From a virus: a stretch of 26,086 bases of DNA. The stretch's first letter is position 1, and every line of letters starts with the position of its first letter. Made by a program: the position numbers and the translations under genes. Shown here one piece after another: positions 1 to 6,307 of this stretch. The stretch spans positions 1-26,086 of the IMG/VR virus record IMGVR_UViG_3300048929_000575. The stretch is one strand, 5' to 3'. The notes under the pieces were generated by a model. That model was not told where the DNA came from, made no database searches, and saw only the letters and a list, made by a program, of their open reading frames with translations.

Positions 1-127
1 CCATCATGGATTACTGGCGTGCTGTCGATGTAGTCAAATGACGCGCTTTTTCAAGCCCCGAGGTCCATAATGTGTCCACCATGCGCATACAGAGGACCAT
101 CAGCGTATTAAAAGAATCGGGGTATCA

Positions 128-637
128 ATGGTGTTTCCTTGTTGTCTTTCTGCCTTTGCAGTAAAGTCTTCGGTGTTCTTTATACATAGTAGATTCAATA
201 ACATAGGCGTTGGAGGACGTCTAAATCCGATCACTTCACCTCGAGAGCGTTATCTGACACTGCACGACCTGCTTGCGATCTTTAAAAACTCCCGCGCTCT
301 CCGCCGGGAGGCCTCAACCATCCACGTCGCAAACCCCGCGCACCAGTTCGAATTCGACTCCGTAATGGCCCTCAGCACAGGATGTGGCTCCGAGGTAACG
401 TCCCGGATGGCGATAGTTGTACTAGGTGAGCAGCTAGTTTGCCGTATACTGCCAACTGTGCCACCTTGGCATACGATTGCTCTACTGGGTACATATCGAA
501 AACAGTTGGGACTGATCAAACAGCTACTTGATCTTGGCGAGCGTAATAGTAACCCCCCACCGAGAAAGAGCAGGTTTACGAGTGAAGACAGAAATGACAA
601 GCCCTTTAAGTCCCGACGATCTGACCGCTCAGATTGA
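128..637 (+). CDS. doubtful ORF, 169 aa, unknown
   Basis: An open frame of 169 codons starts at ATG, with a GGGG run 5 nt upstream. I recognise no family. The middle part (about residues 40-145) has plausible codon use and protein-like composition. The first 40 and last 30 residues look less protein-like. The frame overlaps the start of the next gene (582) by 56 nt. A minus-strand open frame (250-684) covers the same bases and cannot be fully excluded, but its composition (Arg/Ser-rich) looks worse. It may be a real hypothetical gene or chance. Confidence 0.3.
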   Translation: MVFPCCLSAFAVKSSVFFIHSRFNNIGVGGRLNPITSPRERYLTLHDLLAIFKNSRALRREASTIHVANPAHQFEFDSVMALSTGCGSEVTSRMAIVVLGEQLVCRILPTVPPWHTIALLGTYRKQLGLIKQLLDLGERNSNPPPRKSRFTSEDRNDKPFKSRRSDRSD

Positions 638-1091
638 TAGTCAGATCGCGGGCGTTGAACAACTCTTGCGCTCGATCCTGGCAACCAGCAGCCAGGGCGT
701 ATTGGGCGAGCAGTACATAGGCATCCTCAAGACCTTATATGCTGCTCGCTCCGGGGCCGCTCCTCCAGACCAGGTGCGCTCCTCGCAAGAACCGCGAGGC
801 CGCTTTGTTCACCCTAAGACCGGGAAGGGGATCGATCCAATTAAAGCCATCCGGATCCTGTTTCGCGATCACGGAAAGGATGAGATGCCCACACAGGAGC
901 TCTTCGCTCTTCTTGAATCCGGGGGCGCTTTTAAAGATAAGGGCGACAGCGTGAAATCGTTCAAGCAGACCATCACTCAGAACGTAAACGCCAAGAATAT
1001 CCGTCAAAAAGGACCCGATGGCGTAGAGACCGGACAATGCCCGGAAGATGCTCCTCCCTTCGCTGGATCCACGATTCTCTTGAAAAAATAA
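582..1091 (+). CDS. hypothetical protein, 169 aa, possible winged-helix C-terminal half
   Basis: The start is taken as GTG 582 because a CAGG Shine-Dalgarno lies 7 nt upstream; ATG 594 is the alternative. The N-terminal 50 residues look helical (a Leu/Ile/Gln-rich stretch). The second half, from a GRFVHPKTGKG segment onward, has an alternating pattern of 'AIRILFRDHGKDEMPTQEL' followed by a Gly-Gly turn and a Lys-rich segment. That pattern resembles a HARE-HTH or other winged-helix fold, which is inference only. There is no catalytic signature, signal peptide or membrane segment. The next small plus-strand gene begins about 70 nt downstream. Confidence 0.6.
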   Translation: MKTEMTSPLSPDDLTAQIDSQIAGVEQLLRSILATSSQGVLGEQYIGILKTLYAARSGAAPPDQVRSSQEPRGRFVHPKTGKGIDPIKAIRILFRDHGKDEMPTQELFALLESGGAFKDKGDSVKSFKQTITQNVNAKNIRQKGPDGVETGQCPEDAPPFAGSTILLKK

Positions 1092-1099
1092 ACGTTCGC

Positions 1100-1118
1100 G
1101 TGTCCACCATGTGTCCAC
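1100..1118. repeat. tandem GTGTCCAC boxes with a copy near base 72
   Basis: GTGTCCAC occurs at 1100 and again at 1111. The 12-mer GTGTCCACCATG at 1100-1111 is repeated at 72-83, about 1 kb away. The same stretch forms an imperfect hairpin (CACCATG / CACGGTG, loop TGTC, one mismatch). It could be a binding site for a small DNA-binding protein or chance; I see no further copies. Confidence 0.3.
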
Positions 1119-1163
1119 GGTGTATGCATTTGATAATGCGTACTTTGTGCTTACTATGTGACG

Positions 1164-1346
1164 ATGCCAAGGCGGATGAGACGCGTGATTTTCGAGGTCG
1201 GTCCAAGACACGACAAAGAACTGGACTGGCTCATGGAACGATGGGGGCTTGATCGATCCAACACCCTCAGGATGCTCATCTCCAATGAATATCGAGAGGC
1301 TAAACTGAAGGACCAGAGATCCCGGGAAACGAAAAAGGAAGATTAG
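1164..1346 (+). CDS. small ribbon-helix-helix-like protein, 60 aa
   Basis: A short basic/acidic protein with the pattern expected of a CopG/Arc-type regulator. A beta-strand-like RRVIFEV is followed by 'DKELDWLMERWGLDRSNTL' (helix, turn, helix) and a charged Lys/Glu tail. It starts at ATG 1164, with GTG 1158 and ATG 1176 as alternatives; no strong Shine-Dalgarno is seen. Its stop overlaps the stop of the convergent secreted-protein gene (bases TTAG at 1343-1346 serve both). The DNA-binding role is inferred from the pattern only; no partner toxin is adjacent. Confidence 0.5.
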   Translation: MPRRMRRVIFEVGPRHDKELDWLMERWGLDRSNTLRMLISNEYREAKLKDQRSRETKKED

Positions 1347-1771
1347 TGGCTTATGTCCTTTGACGCTTCCGCCTCGAGCCTGGCCTTGGTCGATGCCACG
1401 ATTCTGAGTTGCCCCATTACCATCATCAGCCGGCCAGTGCTCATTTGATCGTGTTCGTCCAGGCGGGCGGGGTACGTTCGGTCCATCTTCGTGTTCACGC
1501 GATCGCAGAGCGCCTGCTCATTCGCAACGACCTTGCGCGCGATATCCACATACATGCTGGCGGCCTGAGCCATGGCTAGGGTTGCATCCAAGTCGTGGCC
1601 CGTCTCATTCGCCAGGTTCCAGTCGCTGAGCAGATATTCCCCATTGTGCCCTATGACCTGCATCGCCTTCAGGCAGGATGGAGAATCAGGAGTGGGAGCG
1701 GCGGGGGACTGGGCATTCGCATAGCTTGCGAGAGCGGCTATTCCGAGCAGTATTGCTGCGATCCGATTCAT
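1343..1771 (-). CDS. secreted or periplasmic hypothetical protein, 142 aa
   Basis: The start is ATG 1771, 6 nt behind a GGAGGA Shine-Dalgarno, rather than the TTG in frame 12 nt upstream. Residues 1-20 form a Sec signal peptide (MNRIAAILLG..., small residues ending in YANA before QSPA). The mature part is about 120 aa, largely helical, with two Cys. It has the features of a periplasmic helical protein but matches no family I know. It is transcribed alone, convergent with the small plus-strand gene and divergent from the 97-aa gene. In a phage it could be a moron, or it could be host DNA. Confidence 0.65.
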   Translation of the reverse strand: MNRIAAILLGIAALASYANAQSPAAPTPDSPSCLKAMQVIGHNGEYLLSDWNLANETGHDLDATLAMAQAASMYVDIARKVVANEQALCDRVNTKMDRTYPARLDEHDQMSTGRLMMVMGQLRIVASTKARLEAEASKDISH

Positions 1772-1783
1772 GTCTTCCTCCAA

Positions 1784-2051
1784 CCGCGATCAATCAATGT
1801 TACGCATGTCCATGGCCAGGTAGTTATTCCCCGGTTGGGTTAGTGGTGTTACCGGGGCGCCAATCTTCCGAAGCGCGTTGCGGCTCTCTCTGCTCCTTAA
1901 ATCTTTTGCGAGGGCGCCCGTCCAAAAGCGCCCGCGCGGATCAAGACTGAGTTCTCTTCGTTGAACGTTCCTCCTATTTTGGATTTAAGGACCTACACTT
2001 TTTGGTAACCGGGCGACGTGGTAGACTGCCCGGCATAGATAGTGAGGGACT
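1784..2051. other. intergenic region with two inverted repeats
   Basis: No convincing gene in these 268 bases. Two perfect 6-bp inverted repeats are present: GGGCGC/GCGCCC at 1912-1933 (10-nt loop) and CCGGGC/GCCCGG at 2009-2033 (13-nt loop). The second lies just upstream of the Shine-Dalgarno of the 97-aa gene. A weak promoter-like pair (TTGAAC about 1961, TTTAAG about 1984) points rightward. Neither repeat is followed by a T-run, so neither is a standard terminator. Confidence 0.4.
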
Positions 2052-2345
2052 ATGGCCCAACTTTTTGCGCGCATCGAGCTTCGCGGAGACCCTGGCTTTG
2101 AGATCTATCGACAACTCCACGGGTACATGAAGTCGAATCATTGGTATCAATTCATTGAAGGGAGGGACTCCGGGTTGGTACGCAGGGTGGATTTGCCCCA
2201 TGCCGTATATCAAGCCGTTAACTCCGGCACGCCAAATTTTCTTTCGATGGCTCAAGAGATCAGAACTTACATCCAGGCAAACATCTGGGCGGATGTAATT
2301 GTCTTGGTTATAGAAGCAAACAATTGGGCCCTGGATCCTAGCTGA
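2052..2345 (+). CDS. hypothetical protein, 97 aa
   Basis: ATG at 2052 with GAGGGA 3-5 nt upstream. A compact alpha/beta protein: 'MAQLFARIELRGDPGFEIY' begins a strand-helix unit, a central LPHAVYQAV segment follows, and the C-terminus is a hydrophobic strand (ADVIVLVIEA). No family is recognised with confidence. An overlapping minus-strand frame (1974-2396) lacks a Shine-Dalgarno and has poorer composition. It stands alone, convergent with the leftward early operon, with only 14 nt between the two stops. Confidence 0.7.
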   Translation: MAQLFARIELRGDPGFEIYRQLHGYMKSNHWYQFIEGRDSGLVRRVDLPHAVYQAVNSGTPNFLSMAQEIRTYIQANIWADVIVLVIEANNWALDPS

Positions 2346-2359
2346 ACCTTTCTGTGGAT

Positions 2360-3466
2360 TCATACTCTCCGCTCCCCGCTGGGAAATTCTCGCCACTCAC
2401 GGCCGTCGAGCATAGCCCCGGATACCTTCTTGCCGACGCGGCGCACGGTCGTTCCGTCTGGGAAAGAGTGATGGGCGCCCGCGCCGGCGACTTCGCTGAC
2501 GGACACGTACTCGCCGTTTTGCTTGAAGAAGAACGGGACGTAGGCCGCCTGACATTCGTCGCGCAGCCATCGTGCCCAGTCCGGATGCATTGGACGCGCA
2601 CCCCTACCGCTTTCGCCTCCGGCTATCACCCAGTTGACACGCGGCCCATTAAATCCGACCAGGCGCCCATGGCGAAAGAAATCGCCTGTAAGTGCGTTTT
2701 GGTCGATCCAACCGTATAGCGTCTCCGGCATACGGATGCGCTTCAGGGATATCTCGCCGAGCAGTGGCTCCGCGCTTATGAAGCGCACTGCGGCTGGAGT
2801 CTGCAACAGCCACGGGATGCGCTTGTCAGCCGTCTCCTGATCCTCGCAGGAGACGCCTAGGTGGACGTTAGGCAGCGGGAGATCGCACTGGTTTATCGCT
2901 GGGCGCTTCGGATAGTCATATCCGAGGATCGCTTTCGCCGCTTCATGAATTCGCTGGAACAGATACATGTCCGAGCAATACATCGCCATCCGTTCCGGCC
3001 TCTTTGTGAGCACTTGGAACGTGTGCTGCGGGCAGAGAGCCATCACCGCGAATATCTGGTCGATCCATTCGTCGGTCACGTTCTCGTGGAAGAGATCGCT
3101 CATTGAATTGACGAATATGCGGCGCGCCCGTTCTCTGGTCAGAGACACGGTTCCATCCCTATGAACCCTCTGCCGGAGCTCGCCATCGCCGCGTGCAATT
3201 CCTGTTAAAACGGGCTTCAACTTCAGAGGGTCGAGCAGGTGCTCTTCGACAAACTTGATCTGACCATTCCATTTCGGAAGCCGCATACCATCCGGCGTGA
3301 GCTGTACGAGGCCTTTGTATGGGGCAGGCCTTCCATCAATCCGCTCCCCGCTGAATCGATAGGCGATGCTTTCGGCATAACAGTTACGGCAGCCTTCGCT
3401 CACCCGGCTGCAGCCGCGCAAAACGTTCCATGTGGAGTCAGTCCACTCGATGCTGGTCTTATTCAC
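2360..3466 (-). CDS. phage Gp37/Gp68 family (DUF5131) protein, 368 aa
   Basis: Starts at GTG 3466, with AAGGAAG upstream and a 4-nt GTGA overlap with the stop of the preceding gene; the longer frame to 3583 is not needed. The N-terminus is the family hallmark SIEWTDSTWN followed by three cysteines, C19-x6-C26-x2-C29, inside GCSRVSEGCRNCYAE. Later segments (FVNSMSDLFHE, FQVLTKRPERM, HLGVSCEDQ, RFISAEPLL, VIAGGESG) are all typical of the family. Members are common in phages and mobile DNA; the Cys cluster resembles that of radical-SAM enzymes, but the biochemical role is not established. Last gene of the early operon. Confidence 0.9.
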   Translation of the reverse strand: MNKTSIEWTDSTWNVLRGCSRVSEGCRNCYAESIAYRFSGERIDGRPAPYKGLVQLTPDGMRLPKWNGQIKFVEEHLLDPLKLKPVLTGIARGDGELRQRVHRDGTVSLTRERARRIFVNSMSDLFHENVTDEWIDQIFAVMALCPQHTFQVLTKRPERMAMYCSDMYLFQRIHEAAKAILGYDYPKRPAINQCDLPLPNVHLGVSCEDQETADKRIPWLLQTPAAVRFISAEPLLGEISLKRIRMPETLYGWIDQNALTGDFFRHGRLVGFNGPRVNWVIAGGESGRGARPMHPDWARWLRDECQAAYVPFFFKQNGEYVSVSEVAGAGAHHSFPDGTTVRRVGKKVSGAMLDGREWREFPSGERRV

Positions 3467-3975
3467 AAGCTTCCTTTTCGCAACTCGGCCATGAACCCGT
3501 ACATCTCTTTGCCGTCTTTGCTTTCGAGTGCGGCTTCCCACATCTCGGTCAGCTTGTCCCACTCGCGTACGAACGGCAACCAATCGGGGTACCTGTCAGA
3601 CACCTCTTCCAGCTTCGGACGCCAATCGGGGAATAGCTTAAGCAGGCGATAGCAGCGCCCGAAATCGGATGGATCGTGGGGGATGTCATAGCGACCGTAC
3701 GGTCCGCGCGATCGCGTCATGACGGCGTAAATTGTGCCAGAGGATATGCCAGTGTCGCGGCCGCGCGCCCAGTCCGCCGGCGTTTTGGCCACAGGCTCTA
3801 CAGGCCCCTTGTCTGTGCATTGCGAATGCACCTTGACAAAAGCTTTCATCGCGGCGGAGACGACTTCGATGTGCTGTGGCATCTCCAGGCGAAGCCCGGA
3901 ACCACATCGTTTGCAATGCCCATGTTCGTCGACCCGGCCGCCGGCTACAACCCACTCCGCTTTGCTCTTTGTCAT
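3463..3975 (-). CDS. zinc-finger-like phage protein, 170 aa, DUF5131 partner
   Basis: Two parts are visible. Residues 1-60 carry a possible metal site (H18-x-H20-C21-x2-C24, with a later HSQC). Residues about 65-170 form a domain beginning TPADWARGRDTGISSGTIY, with downstream KLFPDWRP and YPDWLPFVREWDKL segments. I recall this second half as a phage hypothetical often found beside DUF5131 genes, which is recollection rather than a search result. The start ATG at 3975 overlaps the upstream gene's stop (ATGA), and its own stop overlaps the DUF5131 start, so the two are probably translationally coupled. Confidence 0.75.
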   Translation of the reverse strand: MTKSKAEWVVAGGRVDEHGHCKRCGSGLRLEMPQHIEVVSAAMKAFVKVHSQCTDKGPVEPVAKTPADWARGRDTGISSGTIYAVMTRSRGPYGRYDIPHDPSDFGRCYRLLKLFPDWRPKLEEVSDRYPDWLPFVREWDKLTEMWEAALESKDGKEMYGFMAELRKGSL

Positions 3976-4184
3976 CGCCGCGGCCTCCCTCCGAAGTGTC
4001 GGATCGCCATGATGATGCCTCTTCTTTTTTGGTCATACCGAGCGCATATTTGGCACGGATTGTCGTGGCCTTCGGGCGTCTGACTCCATGAATGGATGTG
4101 CTCGTTTTGCTGTTCTCGCAGTTCGTTCCACACGCCATATAGTTCGTGGCGCACGTCAGCCGCGTTGTAGAGAAGATGCTTCAC
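3972..4184 (-). CDS. small His/Cys protein, 70 aa
   Basis: Coupled on both sides by 4-nt ATGA overlaps, the main reason for accepting it over the alternative frame at 3686-4138. Residues 28-50 contain HIHSW...HDNPCQIC, a possible zinc site of His and CxxC type. The remainder is helical and basic at the C-terminus. No family recognised. A small metal-binding accessory protein of the early operon is the likeliest reading. Confidence 0.6.
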   Translation of the reverse strand: MKHLLYNAADVRHELYGVWNELREQQNEHIHSWSQTPEGHDNPCQICARYDQKRRGIIMAIRHFGGRPRR

Positions 4185-4375
4185 GAAGCCCTCCCGGGAC
4201 GGGCAGTCACCATGGCGTCCACGATTTTCAAGGCCTGTTCAATCGTTATGGTTTCGTTGCTCGTTTGAACTCCCATGGCTGCCAGGAACCTCAGCGTTGA
4301 CCGTTCATCAGCCCTCATTGCGGCTGCTCGGCTGTTTGCCATAACCTTTTCGACTCTGCGGATGATGTCTTCCAT
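4181..4375 (-). CDS. small hypothetical protein, 64 aa
   Basis: ATG 4375 lies behind a GAGGG element and the stop overlaps the next start (ATGA). The sequence is charged and helical (MEDIIRRVEKVMANSRAAAM...) with a second helix near the C-terminus (TIEQALKIVDAMV). It may be a small helical adaptor or coiled coil. No recognised domain; supported by operon position and overlap. Confidence 0.6.
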   Translation of the reverse strand: MEDIIRRVEKVMANSRAAAMRADERSTLRFLAAMGVQTSNETITIEQALKIVDAMVTARPGRAS

Positions 4376-4383
4376 GGGGGCCC

Positions 4384-4542
4384 TCAGTACTCGTGCTTAA
4401 ACCGTGGGTTGGTGCGCCGGTTGCGATCCGCGACAGCTGCCGGCCAGCCCACGCGCCAGCAGTGCAACGGGAGCCACACGAAGACAGCAAGCACTGCGAC
4501 TAAGCAGAACCAACCCGGCGCGACTCCCGTATCGATCCACAT
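4384..4542 (-). CDS. small membrane protein, 52 aa
   Basis: The start is taken as ATG 4542, 2 nt after the TAG stop of the KTSC gene, with an AGCAGG element upstream; a longer frame to 4596 would overlap that gene. Residues about 7-28 (VAPGWFCLVAVLAVFVWLPL) form one transmembrane helix, followed by a short basic tail. A single-span phage membrane peptide of unknown role, perhaps an inhibitor or holin-like peptide, though its early-operon position argues against lysis. Confidence 0.55.
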   Translation of the reverse strand: MWIDTGVAPGWFCLVAVLAVFVWLPLHCWRVGWPAAVADRNRRTNPRFKHEY

Positions 4543-4544
4543 GG

Positions 4545-5594
4545 CTAAGCCTGCTTCCTCGACTTCGGTGATACGCGCATGCCGCCGCGGTCCCAAAAGC
4601 GCACGCCCGGAATTTCGGCGCGTTCTTTCAATGTGGTGGCCTCTTGCTTGATTGCCTTTTCGTCGACGATCAGGTATTTGCGCGGGATCTGTTTTGCGTC
4701 AACGATCTCGAAATGCCAATCCTCTACGTGCGTGATGCCCTTAGTTTTAGGCGTCGTGCTCGCGAATGTGACGGGCCCGACGTACCTGGCCTGCATCGGA
4801 AGCGGGGCGCTGTTGAGGATCACCTTGGCAAGTTCTGGCTCGCCGCGCTGTTCAGCGTCAATCGCATCGGCAATCTGCAATTCCTGCGCTTGAGTCTTGG
4901 CCTCAGCATCCGCCTCTGCCTGGAGACGATCCCTCTCCGCCTGTTCATCCTTTAGGCGTTGGGCATCCTGCTGTTTCTTGAAAGCACTCATCCCCTCGCG
5001 CAGGCGCTTGTCATCGCTCTCGAGCGGGGCGTCATAGTGATTCAGCACAGCCAACGCCGCCTTCCACACCTTATGCTTCTCTGCAATGTCTGGGCGGAAT
5101 GTCGTCTCCAGGGCGGCGCGCATGCCGGCGATCGCCAAAAGCGTGGTGGCGGCCAGTTCGTAGGCTTCGGGCGAGGCGATCACAATCGCCTTCGTCTTCT
5201 CGCTAAGCGCCAAAGCCTCTTGCTTCAGTTGCTCCGGATCATCCGATTTAAGTACCTCGGCCAGGAGCGCTTCGCCAGCCGGAGTGACGGGAAGGGGCGT
5301 GCCATCGTCCGTGAAGTCGGTCGACTGCTCTGCCGTTGGCGGCTCGGGAAGCGAGTCTAGGTAGCGGAATGGGAACTTTTCCTTGAAAGGTCGGACGTTC
5401 CGGTAGAAGAAGCTGCCCATGCTCTCCGCCTCCATCATCTCCGCGTACATCTCCGGCGGAAAGTTCGAGTACTCGGCTATCTTCGGGCTGACGGTTCCAT
5501 CTTTGTCCTTGAAGCGAAGGTAAAGAAGGAACGAGTCGACATCGTATCCCTGCTCGGCGATGTTCGATGACTTAGGTACGGCGGTGAGTTCCAT
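4545..5594 (-). CDS. KTSC-domain phage protein, 349 aa
   Basis: ATG 5594 is chosen because AGGGGG lies just upstream and the frame then begins at the domain. Residues about 8-75 match the KTSC domain: SSNIAEQGYD, then YSNFPPEMYAEMMEAESMG and FFYRNVRPF. The middle (about 125-235) is helical; a charged coiled coil runs about 205-255 (many Lys/Glu/Gln, 'KDEQAERDRLQAEADAEAK'). The C-terminal 80 residues (HVEDWHFEIVDAKQIPRKYL, IPGVRFWDRG) resemble C-terminal parts of proteins I associate with phage recombination cassettes. It sits directly after the nuclease and annealing-protein genes, so a role in recombination or replication is inferred. Confidence 0.75.
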   Translation of the reverse strand: MELTAVPKSSNIAEQGYDVDSFLLYLRFKDKDGTVSPKIAEYSNFPPEMYAEMMEAESMGSFFYRNVRPFKEKFPFRYLDSLPEPPTAEQSTDFTDDGTPLPVTPAGEALLAEVLKSDDPEQLKQEALALSEKTKAIVIASPEAYELAATTLLAIAGMRAALETTFRPDIAEKHKVWKAALAVLNHYDAPLESDDKRLREGMSAFKKQQDAQRLKDEQAERDRLQAEADAEAKTQAQELQIADAIDAEQRGEPELAKVILNSAPLPMQARYVGPVTFASTTPKTKGITHVEDWHFEIVDAKQIPRKYLIVDEKAIKQEATTLKERAEIPGVRFWDRGGMRVSPKSRKQA

Positions 5595-5602
5595 AAATCC
5601 CC

Positions 5603-6307
5603 CTATGCTGCCTTTGGCTCTTGAAGCAGGCCATGCTTGATTCGCTCTGTTGCGTTGCAAAGTGCGCTCATGAACTGTTGCGCATCGTTATCGTGGTTCT
5701 TGTGCTCAACCAGCCGGCCGGGGGAACCGTCTGCTTTCAGCCTTACAACCGCGCGGATGACGCGGCCAACTCGCGGAGACCGAAAGTAGCCAATCTCATA
5801 GCCACCGGTCTGATACCCCCACGATGGCGGATTCCACTCGCTGCACTTCTTATCGAGGATCGCCGGGTACTTTCCGTGGAGGAGGCCGAAGTTATCGATC
5901 TCCCCCGTGAAGCGCATACCGTTGACCGTAGCGACGAAGCGGTAGGAGTTATAAACCGGAACGAAGCCGGACATCTCGCGGAAACGTATCCATGACTGGC
6001 AATAGCCTTCAGTTTCAGGTCGAAGCCAGGTCGGGTCTAAAGCCTCGAACTCGTCGTACATATCCGTGAGATCGTGAACTTCTGAACCCAACTTCGACTT
6101 CCGATCGATCTTGTCTCGCCCCGCCTCCGCGTCGCCGCGGCCTATCCGAAGCGCCACCTCGTCCCAGTCCGTTGACAGACCTTGCGCATCCAGAATCTGG
6201 GTCACGCTGGGAACCCATAGGCCACGTTCGTCGCGGCACAGATGCAAGGCCTTATCGAAGGAGAATGGCTCCATTGGTAACGGCGGCGGGATGGCGATCG
6301 CGCTCAA
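5603..6307 (-). CDS. RecB-like PD-(D/E)xK exonuclease, 234 aa
   Basis: The active-site pattern of the RecB/Cas4-like nuclease group is readable in order: H78 (GSEVH), D138 (TGEIDNF), D152-x-K154 (AILDKKC) and Q166-x3-Y170 (YQTGGY). The QxxxY motif is characteristic of RecB-type nucleases. Length suits a stand-alone phage exonuclease that resects dsDNA for single-strand annealing. ATG 6307 overlaps the stop of the annealing-protein gene by 4 nt, so the pair is probably translated together. Only one Cys (C155) lies next to the motif, so an Fe-S cluster as in Cas4 is not evident. Confidence 0.85.
   Translation of the reverse strand: MSAIAIPPPLPMEPFSFDKALHLCRDERGLWVPSVTQILDAQGLSTDWDEVALRIGRGDAEAGRDKIDRKSKLGSEVHDLTDMYDEFEALDPTWLRPETEGYCQSWIRFREMSGFVPVYNSYRFVATVNGMRFTGEIDNFGLLHGKYPAILDKKCSEWNPPSWGYQTGGYEIGYFRSPRVGRVIRAVVRLKADGSPGRLVEHKNHDNDAQQFMSALCNATERIKHGLLQEPKAA

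Noticed and set aside
72-1111. GTGTCCACCATG pair as phage attachment sites
   Set aside because: Twelve bases is short, no integrase or tRNA gene is nearby, and both copies lie on the same side of the phage genes.
1912-1933. GGGCGC/GCGCCC hairpin as a terminator
   Set aside because: No T-run follows on either strand and no gene ends close by.
1974-2396. 140-aa minus-strand open frame
   Set aside because: It is antisense to the 97-aa gene, has no Shine-Dalgarno and a composition rich in Arg/Pro/Ser without a clear fold; the plus gene has GAGGGA before its ATG.
3686-4138. 150-aa minus-strand open frame
   Set aside because: It overlaps two genes of another frame that are joined by exact ATGA overlaps; sequence rich in Arg/Gly/Ser and without motifs.
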